This document shows positions 32,644 to 43,995 of a DNA stretch of 64,000 bases, one piece after another. The notes under the pieces are model-generated. The model ran no database searches. It had not been told where the DNA came from and saw nothing but the letters and a program-made list of their open reading frames with translations. Position 1 is the stretch's first letter. Every line of letters begins with the position of its first letter. This DNA is from Ruminococcus callidus (lineage in GTDB: Bacteria; Bacillota; Clostridia; Oscillospirales; Ruminococcaceae), in contig NZ_JAJFCK010000008.1 of NCBI RefSeq assembly GCF_020709055.1, forward strand, positions 1-64,000. Reading direction: 5' to 3'. A program made the translations under genes and the position numbers.

Positions 32644-35600
32644 TTATTCAATTCCTTGCTTCTTGCTCCTGCCCTTTGTCTGGTCCTTCGGCGTTTTTGG
32701 CTTTTTGCCGAGCCTTGCGGCATCACGCTTCATCTTCGCCCTCTCAAAGTAGCAAGTCTTTTCACGCTTCGGAGCGTTCTTCTTTGCTTCGATAGCCGCC
32801 TGATTCAGCTCATCAGTTACGACTTTCAGCCTTTGCTCCTTAGTATCAAGCTCCTCCTGCTGGGGGAACGGCTCTGCTACGATCTTCTGCGCTTCTGCGT
32901 GGTCAAGCCTGAGCTTTGCGAGGTTATCCTGCGTTCTCTCGATTCTGCCGTCGATGTTGTAGAGGGCAGCTTCAAGACGATTCAAGTTGTGGGCAAAACT
33001 CTCGATCAGCTTCGTGGTATGTGAAGTGGCACCTTGCAGGCCAGCCGACATACCGCCGCCCATCATGTTGCTGTTTACTGTAACGCTCAGGTCAAAGCCC
33101 TGGAACGAGCCGACTTTCACGGGAGTATCGGCATATTTGATAGCCAACACAGCATCTTCAAGAGCCTTAGCAGCTTCTTTTCTATCGGTGTACTCAGTTT
33201 CACCAATGGTGATCTTGAATACGGGCAGTTTGCGTTCGGGATCAATCGGGAGCTTGCGGAGTGCTTCACGATCTGTATGGAGATCAGCAAGAATCGCAGT
33301 AAGTTTCTGTTCCTGTTCAGGGAAACGAGCGATCTTGTCCTCCATTTCAAATACCGTGTTGCGGTGTTCCGCAGCGAGTACCCTCAGTTCCTTCACTTCA
33401 TTTTCAAGCATCAGCTTTTCCTTGATACGCTCATCGCCTGTGCAGAGAGCCTTGATCTCGGAATAAGTGAGTGCCTGCTGGTCCACATCTTCACACTTTC
33501 TCGCAGGAGTCTTACTTGTCATGATCTGAGAGATGAATTTCTGCTTGTTCTCCAAAGTCTGATAGGAATAAGCATCGAATGTGCCTTTGGTAACATAGCG
33601 GAATATCTGCACCTGCTTGTTTTCATTGCCTTGACGGATAATTCTTCCGGCGCGCTGTTCCAGATCAGCCGGTCTCCACGGAATATCGAGGTCATGGACT
33701 GCGATCAGCTTCTTCTGGACATTCGTACCCGTACCCATTTTGGCGGTTGAGCCGAGCAGTACACGGATCTCTCCGCTGCGGACTTTATCAAAGAGGTCAG
33801 CTTTCTGCTGCTCGGTTTTCGCATCATGGATATATGCGATTTCCTCCGCAGGGATGCCCTTAGCAATCAGCTTGTCACGAATATCGTCATACACGCAGAA
33901 GTCGCATTCTTCTTCAAGAGACTCGACCTCAGCGATAGACTTCTTATCCTTAGCATCATCGGTATCTTCACCCTCGACCGCTGCTTCTGCGGCCTTGTGC
34001 GGTACACCCAAATCACAGAAGATGATCTGCGTGAGCCTGTCCTCAGCCGTTTCAGTGTGGATACGGGCAACATTTTCGACACATCGATTGAGCTTTGTAT
34101 CGGGGTTATCCTCAAAAGACGGATCAATCAGACGAGGATCAAGTCCGAGCTTTCGTCCGTCCGACGTTATCTTGAGCATATTGTCGATCGTAGGATCAAC
34201 ATTTCCGCTGTTGATAGCATCAGCTCTGTCGGCAAGCTCCTGAACAAGTTCCTGCTGAAAAGGAGTAGCTTCGACCTGAACCACCTGATAATCACAGTCA
34301 GGCACATCAAGTTTCAGCGTATCGGCGGTACGAATGTCAGCGACCTGCTTGAACATACTCATCAGTTCAGGCAGACCTGTATAGTTTGCGATACGGGTGC
34401 GCTCCTTGAAGCCATTGCCCGCAGGCTTTAACTCATAGTCTGTTTTCTGCTCACCGAACACCGCAACCCAATTGTCGAAGTGCTGTAAGCCGTGGTCACG
34501 CAGGAAGTCATACTCCAAGTAACGCATCATGGTGTGCAGCTCTGTAATACTGTTGCTGAGAGGTGTGCCAGTTGCAAAGATAACGCCCTTGCCGCCTGTC
34601 TTTTCATCGAGGTATCTGCATTTGAGGAAAAGATCAAGTGCTTTCTGTGAAGCCGAATTGGAAATTCCGGCTACATTCTGCAATTTTGTGGCGACGAACA
34701 GATTTTTGAACTCGTGGGCTTCGTCAATGAACAGACGGTCGATTCCGAGCTGTTCAAAGGTCAGCGTATCGTCCTGATTAGCCTTTTCTAGCTTGTCAAG
34801 CTGCTTTTGCAGGCTCTTACGGGTACGCTCCATAGCCTTGATCTGGAACTTTGAGCCTTCGCTCTTTTTCAGTTCCTCAATGCCTTGCAGAATATCGTCG
34901 ATCTGCGTCTGAATGGTCATGACCTGTCTCTCCTTAGAAACAGGAATCTTGCCAAGCTGAGAGTGACCGATGATAACTGCATCGTAGTTGCCTGTGGCGA
35001 TCTTAGCGAATAACTGCTGTCGGTTCTCTTTCTTGAAGTCCTTTTTGGTCGCAACAAGAATGTTAGCACCCGGATAGAGCTTCTGGAAATCGTCACCGAT
35101 CTGCTCCGTCAGATGATTCGGCACAGCAAACAGGCTCTTAGTACAAAGTCCCAAACGCTTGCTTTCCATAGCAGTAGCGATCATTTCAAAAGTCTTGCCC
35201 GCACCGACACAGTGAGCAAACAGCGTATTACCGCCAAACATTGCATGAGCGATAGCATTTTTCTGATGATCGTGCAGATGAATGTCCGCAGTCATCATCG
35301 GGAAAGAAAGAGCCGAACCGTCAAACTCACGGGGACGGATACTATTGAATAGCTCATTATAACGCTCCACAATAGCTTCACGGCGGACAGAATCTTTGAA
35401 GATCCACGCCTTGAAAGCCTTGCGAATATCGTCAGCCTTGCGCTGTACCACACGGGTAGCATCAATATCCACCACACGCTTTTCCTTAGTATCGCCCAAG
35501 CCGTCCGGCACTTCGATCGTCTTGTAGACCTTCGGCTCTTGCAGATTCAGCAAATGCTCAAAGATGTCATAAGCGTTCATCTTGTGTGTGCCGTACTTCT

Positions 35601-38600
35601 GAGTCGCAAGCACCGACCTGTCGGAAGATTTGTTGCTTACATGGAAAGAGTTAGCGTGAACGGAGTATTCCACGCCGACGATAGCAGACTTGTTCCAACG
35701 TGCAGACGGACTGTCACTTCGCTGATATGCCGGAGTCTGCAACAGCTCATACATGAACTGTTCGTAGTATTTCGGATCAAGCCAAGCGGCGCCGAGCTTA
35801 ATGTCAATATCTCCGGCTTTCAGCGGTTCGGGCATAGCTTGTTTCAGAGCTGATACATTGATATTGAAGTCGGGATCATACTCAGCGATCTCCTCAGCTT
35901 CTCGGAGCTTCTTGCGAATATCGCCCGAAAGATACTCCGAAGCCGTTTGATAGTCGTTTACCGTATGGGGAATTTTGAAGATCTCGCCAGTAAGGTCGTG
36001 CTTCAGCTCGTCCTCACTCATTCCGGTGAGCTTTCCCATATATTCAAAGTCAACCCGTGCTTTCTCAGCAATGGAGAGTGTCAGAGCTTCAAGTGCCGTG
36101 TCAACGTGTTCCACAGCCTTCGGCGGCACGATAGTCCGCTTTGTGAAAATATCAGACTTTTCAAGGAGCTTAGTCTTATCATAGCTCTTTTCCAGTCCTG
36201 CCACAAGGTTATATGAAACATCTTCCGCAAAATAGCGCTTGTTGGTCTGAGAGTGGATAAGTCCGAATTTTTTATAGAAATCATCGTATGCAACATTCAG
36301 CTTTGCCTGCAAATCTTTGATAACGCTGTCAGGTTTATCAAGCTCCATCGCTTCGATCAGCTCACGGGTGAGGTCACGCAATTCAATAAAAGCAGTAAAA
36401 CGCTTGTGCTGTGCAGTACCCTTATCGAAACGAAACTCACAGGCAGCGTTATTCTTTTTGAAGAACACCTGATCGTCCGAAAGGAAAAAGCTGTAATTAC
36501 GCAGTTTAGAGGGAATCTGCACCTGCACACCGTCAGCCGTTTTCGCATACACATCTCTGCCACGCTCATGACTGATCTCCGCAGACAGCTTTTCGACTGC
36601 TTCATGGAGCGCCGATCTCAGGTCAAAGCCGTCCTCAGCGACAACCATTGTACCGCTGCCGTAGAGCTTATTTCCCTCAACAACTGTACCAAGCACCATA
36701 TCGGGGTGCTGTTCAAAGTATTTGTTGATCGGCAGTCCGTCCTCAGTCTGCCCAATGTGTACCCAATCGGGAATATCGGACATTTCGGCAACAGATTTGC
36801 CTTCATGTTTTTTCAAGAAGATAATATCCGTAGTGACTTCCGTGCCTGCGTTATCCTTAAACGCACCATTCTTGCCACCCGGCAGACGAATAGCACCGAT
36901 GAAGTCAGCCTTATCAGCCAACATCTGGCGGACACTCTCATCACGCTTATCGAGTGTGCCTGCCGAGGTCACGAATGCCATGATTCCGCCGTCTTTGAGC
37001 TTGTCGAGTGCTTCGGCAAAGAAGAAATCGTGCAGTTTCGTGGTATTGTGGACGGTATCACGGAAACCAAGCTCACCGAACGGCACATTTCCGACAGCCA
37101 CATCAAAGCAGCCGTTCTGAAAACGGTTCTGCTCAAAGCCATGAATAGCAATATCTGCATCAGGATAGAGAGCCTGAGCAATTCTGCCGGACAGCAAGTC
37201 GATCTCCACACCGTAGAGCTGAGAGTGTGCCTGCATAGCTTCGGGCATACGTCCAAAAAAGTTTCCGATACCCATTGCAGGCTCTAAGACATTACCGCCG
37301 TCAAAGCCAAAATTGCCAAGTGCTTCGTAGATTCCGTCAATAACGGTCGGGCTGGTATAAAACGCATCATTGACCGTTGAACGTGCCTGAGCGTACTCCT
37401 GCGGAGTCAGCAGCTCAGAAAGCTCCTTATACTCTGCGGCCCACTTCGGATCGTCCTTGTCAAAAGCCTTAGCCAAAGCACCCCAGCCGACATATTTCGA
37501 CAGGGTTTCCTTTTCCTCAGCAGTCGCAGGACGCTTCTCCCGTTCAAGTGTTTTCAGCGTTTTGATCGCATCGACATTAGCACGGAATTTCGCCTTTGCA
37601 CCACCCTCACCGAGAGCATCATCGGTGATCGTGAAGTTTTCGCCCTTATCGGGTGCAGTTACTTCCGTTTCAGGAACATCGACTTCATCAGCAACAAGTT
37701 TGACCTCCGGCTCTTTCTCAGCGTGAACAATCTGCTCACGCTCCAAGCTGTCAATGAAATGGAATGACATCAGCATATCGCCGTTATCGAGCCGAGAAGT
37801 CAGTTCATCGCCGTCAAAAGTCCAGTTCTTCGCACGGTCAAACTCCATGTGGAGGTCTTTGCCCGTAGGTTCGCCGTTTTCATCGAGCTTTCTGGAAGTA
37901 AAATCGACCGTAGTAACACCTGTGACCACTCTGCGCTCTCCAATGCACTCAGGACGGAGGTGATCAGTGATCTCAAACATCATACCCGGCTTGATCGCCT
38001 TTTTGAGCTGAGACAGGTTCTTGACAGTAGGAATTTCGGGCTTTTCTGCTTCGGGAGCAAATGCAGTCTTATCGGGTGTTACCTCAGCCTTTTCAGGCTC
38101 AGGCTTTTTGAGTGCAGACTGCTCCTTTTCAGGTTCAGCCTTACCGATATACTCATACATACCGCTGTTCAGGAGCTTATCATAGGAAATATTCTCCGTC
38201 ACAGCAAAACCGCCGCTTTCTCTTGTGACAGTGCAATCGTCCGAATAGAACGGAAGTGCGCCTGTCAGCGAAATAACCTCAGAAACCTCGCCAGTAATCT
38301 TGTGACGAAATCGGTCACCGACTTCCACGATCTTGTGGCTATGCTCCTCAGCCTTTTCCGCTTTGAGCGCCGCCCTTTCCGCTTTCTGTTCGGCAGAAAG
38401 GTAGGTATCGTCCATGAGCCGTGATTCTGTCATTGTTGCGACATTGTACCACGAATGACGGAACTTCTCGCCGTTCTCAAAGCTGAATGTGATACCCTGA
38501 GAATTATAGTCAACGAGTGAGATCTTGCCCTCTCCGCTGTGTCCGCCTGTGCCGTATTCCTTTTTCAGAAAATCGGCAAGCTGCTGAATAGTCGGGTGCT

Positions 38601-41600
38601 GTTCCTCATAGAAGTCCTGCACACGGAGCTTGCCGTGAACAAAGCCAGTTCCACGGTCGATCTCGGCGGCAAGTGCTTCATAGACCTGAACACCGTCCAC
38701 CACCGGACCTTTTGCAAACTCGGACTTGGGCTTTTCTTTTGCTGGCTTTGAAGATGTCAGCGGTTCGGGATCGCCAAACAAAGAAAGCTGTTCGCCCTGA
38801 ATATCGGGCTTCTCCCAAAACGGAATATCATCGTTCTGACTCCGCTGAATTTCCTCAATAACAGCATCATCGGTGAACAGGGGCTTGTCAATATCCTCTG
38901 AAACCGTTGGAGCATCATCGACTGCCATTAGACCAAGCTCATAGGCGGCTCCGTCGATCTCAGCATGATGGTTTTCATAGGTGTCGATAGAGATAACGCC
39001 CTCGGCATTATCAATGATAACAGTAGCTCCGAGGGAAAGCGCCTTATCCTTGATCTCGTCAAGGCTCTCGGCATCACCCTTGTATTTCAGCGTAACAGAC
39101 GGCACATCTTCCGCAGGAGAAGAAGTATCAGAAACATCGGCGGCATCACTCATAAGGTCAACCGTCTGTTCGTCCTTGCCAGTATGACGCTCAATGACTT
39201 CATCGGGAACAGAAACGAGGTCGGAGAAGTCCAGTCCTGTCAGACCGTTCTCGATCATATCCTCAATACTGTCATACTGCTCCGTATTATAAACTTCGCC
39301 GTCAAACTCATAGGTGACCTTGAAGTCGATAAGGTCAGCAGTTACCTGAATGGGCAGCTCATCGTCTGTCAGCGTGGTAAACGCAAGACCGACATTGTGC
39401 AGATCATCAAAATCAGCACCCTCACGGTATTCCGCTTCGCAAAAATCATTGATAAGCCACTTTGCCTTATCAAGCGGAGTTTCAAAGTTGCGCTGAAAGT
39501 TCATGATCTCCACGGGCTTGTCAGGGTTATGCTCAAGCATCGCAGTACGCAGGAGCGCCGGAAAAGTAGTCAGCTCACGGTAAGGCTCGATCTCCATTTT
39601 ATCGCCACGGTTATAGATACCGCAGACGGGATCGCCGTCATAGAACAGTTCACCAACCTTATCGCCGTCAGCGATAGCCAGTTTCCATGTACCACGCTCC
39701 GTTTCCGCAGATTCGCAGTCAGTCCCGAAAAACTTATCAACGACCTGCTGTAAGGTCTGGAGCTTTTCAGGCTCACGCTTCGGTGGATTCAGCTCAAATG
39801 CCTGTTCGATCAGGACGGAATATCCTGCTTCTCTCAGCTTGTCGGAGTATTCGTCCTTGACGTGGGCGGGAAATCCGACCATAGGCTGCCCGTTTTTGGA
39901 GAGCATACGCAGACCGAGGACTTCTTCACCGATCTCAGCATTTTTTCCGTACATTTCATAGAAGTCACCGACCTTACGGAGCGATACCGGACCTTTGTCC
40001 TCCGGCTCTGCCTGTTCAGGAGCATCAACAACAGGTGCAGGCTTTTCAGCCTTAGACAGAATCTCAAAGCCCTTTTCCTCCATATCCTGCTGCCAGCCGT
40101 CATAGGCAAGCACATCGGAAGTGCCGAGCAGAATACCGCCGTAATCGGGGGCATCAAGGTCTTTCAGGGAAATGCTCTTGTCACTGATCTTCTCGACCTC
40201 ACGGCGCGCGCCGTCATACATGATAACGTCACCGACTGCAAGATCGGACACCTTTGCAGTTTCGGGCTTTTCCTGCACAAGCTCCTTTTCACGGAAGAAC
40301 TCAGGCATTTCGGTAAAGCCGAAACTGTCACAGAAATACGCTGTATCCTTGCCGTCAACAGAAATGACAATAACATCGCTTACAGACAGACTATGCCCGG
40401 AGAAATCATCGGGACGGTCATTATTGAACTGAGCGAATAGTGCTTCAAGCGTAGCATTGCCCCTGAACTCTCCGACCTCACCCTCATACATAAGCTCATA
40501 ATCGTCCTTGTTGAGCTGTACGCCGTCAGCTTTCAGCCTGTCAATACTCTCAAAACGAATACCGTGATACTTCTCTCCGCCGGGAAGCTGATAGATCTTG
40601 AAAGTACCCTGAGCCTTTTCCACATCATCATAGGTGCGAATCGGGTGCTGTGCCTTGAAATCATCGAAGATACGCTGTTCCTCAGCGGTCAGCTCAGAAT
40701 GTGCTTCAAGGAAAGGAACGAAAATGTCAAGCATTCTCTGCGCTCTTTCCTTATATTCCGGCTGATTGAACGGGTGCTGCGTATAGCCGAGGATACCCTC
40801 GTTATAGGTGCGGATATGGTCGATCAGCGAACCGCCGCCCGTACCCTTGCCGTCGCCAATATCAAAGCGGCCGTCATAGTTGAACTCCTCACCGTCGATG
40901 ACAGCAGTAATGCTGAAATCGGTCTTTTTATACCAGCCTGCTTTCAGCTCAGGGATATTACGCTCCGAGTGCTGTTTCTCATCGAGGTATTCAAGGACTG
41001 CATTGCCGAGAGCAAAACTGCAATCAGGGTGTGCAAGGGCAAAATCGTGAACGATGTCACTTTCGCTTACCCATTCATCGCCCTTATCCTTGCCGAAATG
41101 GAATGTCAGGCTATCCGGCTGCTTTTCGGGTGTTTCTGCTTCAAAGCTCACATGATACTTTTCCTTTGCGATGATAGCAAAAGCCTTTTCGGTCTGCACT
41201 TCATCACCGAGAATATCATAGAGTGCCTTCTTGATACGGTTGAGCTTCGGGATATTATCGCCGTTCTCCCAACCGTGCAGAGCTGCACCGTCAAACGATG
41301 TCAGAAGGTCAGCGATCTTTTCATCGGAAATATCAGGGATAGCATCGAGCATATCGTCACGAACCCACCAGAAAGCAAGGTCATTGAACTCCTCATGGGT
41401 GCGGTCAATGAAAGCCTGTCCGATCTCCTCAAAGGAAACAAAACGCTCCATACCGCCGAAACTGCACATAAAGCCGTCCTCAGTTCTCTCCGTATGCAGG
41501 GAGTGGCGGAGGTTTTCAGCATAATAATAGGTGCGGTCTGAAATCTCGCCCTGTTCAAAGATAAACTCAATATCTGCGGCCCCGCTGCCCTCTAACAGAC

Positions 41601-43992
41601 CGAGAGCAAGCTCACGGCGAATATCCTCACCGTCATGATAACGCTGGGCAAGGTCATAGAACGCAGGCTCAGAAAGATGATAGCCGAAAGCAGCCTTGTC
41701 GTTGGGCTTATGCTTATCAAGATAACCGCTGTCAAACAGAGGGTAAGCCATGTCCTCCCACTCATCGCTGGACAGTGTACGCTCCGCAAGGAACTTTGCA
41801 AGGTCAGCCTTCGGGAACAGCACTTCTTCCTCAGTGGGAACTCTGCTTGCGTTCTCACGGTCAATGACCGTCTGCTTATGGGCAGTCAGGAAGTCAGCAA
41901 CATCGGATTCCTGCAAAGCATTATGCAGAATTTCATCGTATGCCTGAATATCCTCAGCGGTGAAAGTCTCGTCAATGCTGTCGATCTGTCCTCTCGTCAC
42001 ATCACCGACAAACATAGCCGTAATTGCGGCTCTCTGCTCATCGGAGAAATCGTGCAGAGAAAAGAAGTCCGAAAGCTCGATACTGCGGTCAAAGCTGGAC
42101 TTCGCTTCAAGCATATCGGTCAGCTTGCTGTTTTCGCCGTAGCGTTCAGCCGGAGCCTGAGCGATATATGCGTTCACAAGCGAGAGCATCTCGCCAAACT
42201 GTGCTTCATCGTATCTACTGTCAAAGAAATCAGCAAGGTCAAGCTGCATATCCTCAACGGCAAGGCGGTGAACTACGGGCGAAAGTGCGATATTCTGCTC
42301 CATAGGCAGACCGAGGTCAGCCATTTTGCGGAGCATATTCGTCTCACGGACAGCGTTCTCCAAAGCCCTGTGAAAAGCAGGAGCATTCTCCTTATCGACC
42401 GCAAATGCGACCTTGCCGTCACGGACAACAGCATGATAGCTCACGCTTGTTTCAAGGAACGGCTTGACCTTTCCAAACTGTTCAGGTGTGAGCTTGCTCA
42501 TATAATAATGAGTATCACGGTTCGCACGATAGTCACGGTTGCCGACTTCCTGTGCCTTATCGGGGCTTGCAAACTGCTTACGCATATTCACGACCTCGTC
42601 CCTGATGTTGCGGACAGCAAAGAGGTCAGCATGAGAAACCGTCAGCGTTCCTTTGCCGGACGGATAGACTCTGCCCGAAAACTGCATACCACGGGCTTTC
42701 ATGATCTCAGCCATTTTCAGCACAAGGTCACGGTCAGCGGAGAGGTACTCCTTCTGCGGGATATAACGATACTCCGCACTTCCGAAGATGTTCTTTTCGG
42801 GCGGAGAATAAGGTCTGTTTGATTTGGTGGGAACAAGATCGGGAGTGCCTGCGATACGCTTGAACCACTCTATATCTTTATCGTTGATCGCCATAATGAC
42901 GGAATTATCACGGGCATAGGCATAGTAGTTGATGCCCGAATTATCAAGCTGTTCCTGCAATCTTGCAAAGTCCGCAGCCTGAATGGTCACAAGGCTTTTA
43001 TCTCTGTTATCCGTTGCCTTGTTCCACATTTCGTTGCCGTAATACTGCATACTTGTTGTGTCAACCTCCTTTTTCTCAGTCTCATGTTCTACTGCTTTTG
43101 GGATACCACGAAGCATATCATTCCAGTCTTTATATGTATCGGGAGTGATAACACGCTTCATGTCAGGATACTGCTCCTGCAAACGCTGGGCAAATTCGTT
43201 GCCTGCGGTATCATTGTCGGAGCATAAAAATACATGGTCGGGCGAAATGTTATTACGGAGAATCGTGTCAAGCACGATATTCGGCTTCACGCCCATCATG
43301 GAAACGAGCCTGCAATCGGTTAGCTCTTTATCGTGCATTTGCAGATAGGAGAGCATATCAATAGCCGACTCAAAGAAAAAAGCCTTTTCGCCTGTGCCAC
43401 GGACTACTTCAAAGCCGTGTCCTGCTGCCGAGCCTGTTGCAATTCCTTTGAATTTGTGTTCTGTTGATGTGCCGACCTTTTCAGCACCGATGACCTTGCC
43501 ATGTTCGTCATAGTATTTGAAAAGGACATTTCCTGTCTTTTCTTCCTGAGCGATACTTCCACCACGGACAAGAGCCGATACCATATCATAGTCAAGCCCT
43601 CTGGTCTTGCACAGGTACGCAAACACACGCCTTGCATTATCAGCTTCGGCAAGGGAAAGCTCCCTTGCCGTTACTGTTTTCGGCTTCTGTTCGTATGTGC
43701 GGGACGGAATATAGGTGCGGTCGATGTGTTCGCCCGTGAGAGCTTCGACCGCATCAACGAAAGACATTCCCATGTATTCACGCAGGAATCCGATGTTGTC
43801 TCCGCCCTTGTCCTCGCTGAAACGAAACCACGCACCACGCTCACCCGGACCGTTATCCTTGATGTGCAGGCTATCGTGATCCTTCCACACATACTCTTTA
43901 CCGACTTTTTTCAGGTCAAAGCCGTGAGCCATGAGGAACTGAGGAAGATTGACAAATGCCGCCCTTTCTTTCTGTTCATCAGTAATTCTCAT
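32644..43992 (-). CDS. Giant polyvalent Toprim-methylase-helicase protein
   Basis: This 3,782-residue protein opens with a DUF3991-type region and a Toprim-like domain (FFFESAIDMLSY near 206, LCSDNDTAGNEF near 265). A LPD/YodL-type stretch lies near 1,080-1,250, and a MutS-domain-I-like stretch (VGDFYEMYGKNAEIG) near 1,340. An adenine-methylase domain follows: SAM loop LEPAMGIGNFFG near 2,235 and motif IV VGNVPFGE near 2,305. The last part is an SNF2-type helicase: FAHCVGAGKTFEM near 2,925, DEAHEFKNL near 3,090, ATGTPLSNS and QRAGRIIRQGN near 3,450. Such polyvalent proteins probably enter or act early in recipients to protect and process DNA. It follows the coiled-coil gene after 3 nt. Confidence 0.88.
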   Translation of the reverse strand: MRITDEQKERAAFVNLPQFLMAHGFDLKKVGKEYVWKDHDSLHIKDNGPGERGAWFRFSEDKGGDNIGFLREYMGMSFVDAVEALTGEHIDRTYIPSRTYEQKPKTVTARELSLAEADNARRVFAYLCKTRGLDYDMVSALVRGGSIAQEEKTGNVLFKYYDEHGKVIGAEKVGTSTEHKFKGIATGSAAGHGFEVVRGTGEKAFFFESAIDMLSYLQMHDKELTDCRLVSMMGVKPNIVLDTILRNNISPDHVFLCSDNDTAGNEFAQRLQEQYPDMKRVITPDTYKDWNDMLRGIPKAVEHETEKKEVDTTSMQYYGNEMWNKATDNRDKSLVTIQAADFARLQEQLDNSGINYYAYARDNSVIMAINDKDIEWFKRIAGTPDLVPTKSNRPYSPPEKNIFGSAEYRYIPQKEYLSADRDLVLKMAEIMKARGMQFSGRVYPSGKGTLTVSHADLFAVRNIRDEVVNMRKQFASPDKAQEVGNRDYRANRDTHYYMSKLTPEQFGKVKPFLETSVSYHAVVRDGKVAFAVDKENAPAFHRALENAVRETNMLRKMADLGLPMEQNIALSPVVHRLAVEDMQLDLADFFDSRYDEAQFGEMLSLVNAYIAQAPAERYGENSKLTDMLEAKSSFDRSIELSDFFSLHDFSDEQRAAITAMFVGDVTRGQIDSIDETFTAEDIQAYDEILHNALQESDVADFLTAHKQTVIDRENASRVPTEEEVLFPKADLAKFLAERTLSSDEWEDMAYPLFDSGYLDKHKPNDKAAFGYHLSEPAFYDLAQRYHDGEDIRRELALGLLEGSGAADIEFIFEQGEISDRTYYYAENLRHSLHTERTEDGFMCSFGGMERFVSFEEIGQAFIDRTHEEFNDLAFWWVRDDMLDAIPDISDEKIADLLTSFDGAALHGWENGDNIPKLNRIKKALYDILGDEVQTEKAFAIIAKEKYHVSFEAETPEKQPDSLTFHFGKDKGDEWVSESDIVHDFALAHPDCSFALGNAVLEYLDEKQHSERNIPELKAGWYKKTDFSITAVIDGEEFNYDGRFDIGDGKGTGGGSLIDHIRTYNEGILGYTQHPFNQPEYKERAQRMLDIFVPFLEAHSELTAEEQRIFDDFKAQHPIRTYDDVEKAQGTFKIYQLPGGEKYHGIRFESIDRLKADGVQLNKDDYELMYEGEVGEFRGNATLEALFAQFNNDRPDDFSGHSLSVSDVIVISVDGKDTAYFCDSFGFTEMPEFFREKELVQEKPETAKVSDLAVGDVIMYDGARREVEKISDKSISLKDLDAPDYGGILLGTSDVLAYDGWQQDMEEKGFEILSKAEKPAPVVDAPEQAEPEDKGPVSLRKVGDFYEMYGKNAEIGEEVLGLRMLSKNGQPMVGFPAHVKDEYSDKLREAGYSVLIEQAFELNPPKREPEKLQTLQQVVDKFFGTDCESAETERGTWKLAIADGDKVGELFYDGDPVCGIYNRGDKMEIEPYRELTTFPALLRTAMLEHNPDKPVEIMNFQRNFETPLDKAKWLINDFCEAEYREGADFDDLHNVGLAFTTLTDDELPIQVTADLIDFKVTYEFDGEVYNTEQYDSIEDMIENGLTGLDFSDLVSVPDEVIERHTGKDEQTVDLMSDAADVSDTSSPAEDVPSVTLKYKGDAESLDEIKDKALSLGATVIIDNAEGVISIDTYENHHAEIDGAAYELGLMAVDDAPTVSEDIDKPLFTDDAVIEEIQRSQNDDIPFWEKPDIQGEQLSLFGDPEPLTSSKPAKEKPKSEFAKGPVVDGVQVYEALAAEIDRGTGFVHGKLRVQDFYEEQHPTIQQLADFLKKEYGTGGHSGEGKISLVDYNSQGITFSFENGEKFRHSWYNVATMTESRLMDDTYLSAEQKAERAALKAEKAEEHSHKIVEVGDRFRHKITGEVSEVISLTGALPFYSDDCTVTRESGGFAVTENISYDKLLNSGMYEYIGKAEPEKEQSALKKPEPEKAEVTPDKTAFAPEAEKPEIPTVKNLSQLKKAIKPGMMFEITDHLRPECIGERRVVTGVTTVDFTSRKLDENGEPTGKDLHMEFDRAKNWTFDGDELTSRLDNGDMLMSFHFIDSLEREQIVHAEKEPEVKLVADEVDVPETEVTAPDKGENFTITDDALGEGGAKAKFRANVDAIKTLKTLEREKRPATAEEKETLSKYVGWGALAKAFDKDDPKWAAEYKELSELLTPQEYAQARSTVNDAFYTSPTVIDGIYEALGNFGFDGGNVLEPAMGIGNFFGRMPEAMQAHSQLYGVEIDLLSGRIAQALYPDADIAIHGFEQNRFQNGCFDVAVGNVPFGELGFRDTVHNTTKLHDFFFAEALDKLKDGGIMAFVTSAGTLDKRDESVRQMLADKADFIGAIRLPGGKNGAFKDNAGTEVTTDIIFLKKHEGKSVAEMSDIPDWVHIGQTEDGLPINKYFEQHPDMVLGTVVEGNKLYGSGTMVVAEDGFDLRSALHEAVEKLSAEISHERGRDVYAKTADGVQVQIPSKLRNYSFFLSDDQVFFKKNNAACEFRFDKGTAQHKRFTAFIELRDLTRELIEAMELDKPDSVIKDLQAKLNVAYDDFYKKFGLIHSQTNKRYFAEDVSYNLVAGLEKSYDKTKLLEKSDIFTKRTIVPPKAVEHVDTALEALTLSIAEKARVDFEYMGKLTGMSEDELKHDLTGEIFKIPHTVNDYQTASEYLSGDIRKKLREAEEIAEYDPDFNINVSALKQAMPEPLKAGDIDIKLGAAWLDPKYYEQFMYELLQTPAYQRSDSPSARWNKSAIVGVEYSVHANSFHVSNKSSDRSVLATQKYGTHKMNAYDIFEHLLNLQEPKVYKTIEVPDGLGDTKEKRVVDIDATRVVQRKADDIRKAFKAWIFKDSVRREAIVERYNELFNSIRPREFDGSALSFPMMTADIHLHDHQKNAIAHAMFGGNTLFAHCVGAGKTFEMIATAMESKRLGLCTKSLFAVPNHLTEQIGDDFQKLYPGANILVATKKDFKKENRQQLFAKIATGNYDAVIIGHSQLGKIPVSKERQVMTIQTQIDDILQGIEELKKSEGSKFQIKAMERTRKSLQKQLDKLEKANQDDTLTFEQLGIDRLFIDEAHEFKNLFVATKLQNVAGISNSASQKALDLFLKCRYLDEKTGGKGVIFATGTPLSNSITELHTMMRYLEYDFLRDHGLQHFDNWVAVFGEQKTDYELKPAGNGFKERTRIANYTGLPELMSMFKQVADIRTADTLKLDVPDCDYQVVQVEATPFQQELVQELADRADAINSGNVDPTIDNMLKITSDGRKLGLDPRLIDPSFEDNPDTKLNRCVENVARIHTETAEDRLTQIIFCDLGVPHKAAEAAVEGEDTDDAKDKKSIAEVESLEEECDFCVYDDIRDKLIAKGIPAEEIAYIHDAKTEQQKADLFDKVRSGEIRVLLGSTAKMGTGTNVQKKLIAVHDLDIPWRPADLEQRAGRIIRQGNENKQVQIFRYVTKGTFDAYSYQTLENKQKFISQIMTSKTPARKCEDVDQQALTYSEIKALCTGDERIKEKLMLENEVKELRVLAAEHRNTVFEMEDKIARFPEQEQKLTAILADLHTDREALRKLPIDPERKLPVFKITIGETEYTDRKEAAKALEDAVLAIKYADTPVKVGSFQGFDLSVTVNSNMMGGGMSAGLQGATSHTTKLIESFAHNLNRLEAALYNIDGRIERTQDNLAKLRLDHAEAQKIVAEPFPQQEELDTKEQRLKVVTDELNQAAIEAKKNAPKREKTCYFERAKMKRDAARLGKKPKTPKDQTKGRSKKQGIE

Positions 43993-43995
43993 CTA

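Noticed and set aside
36253..37287. Long plus-strand open frames opposite the giant gene
   Set aside because: Antisense shadows caused by codon bias; no ribosome binding sites or family motifs.
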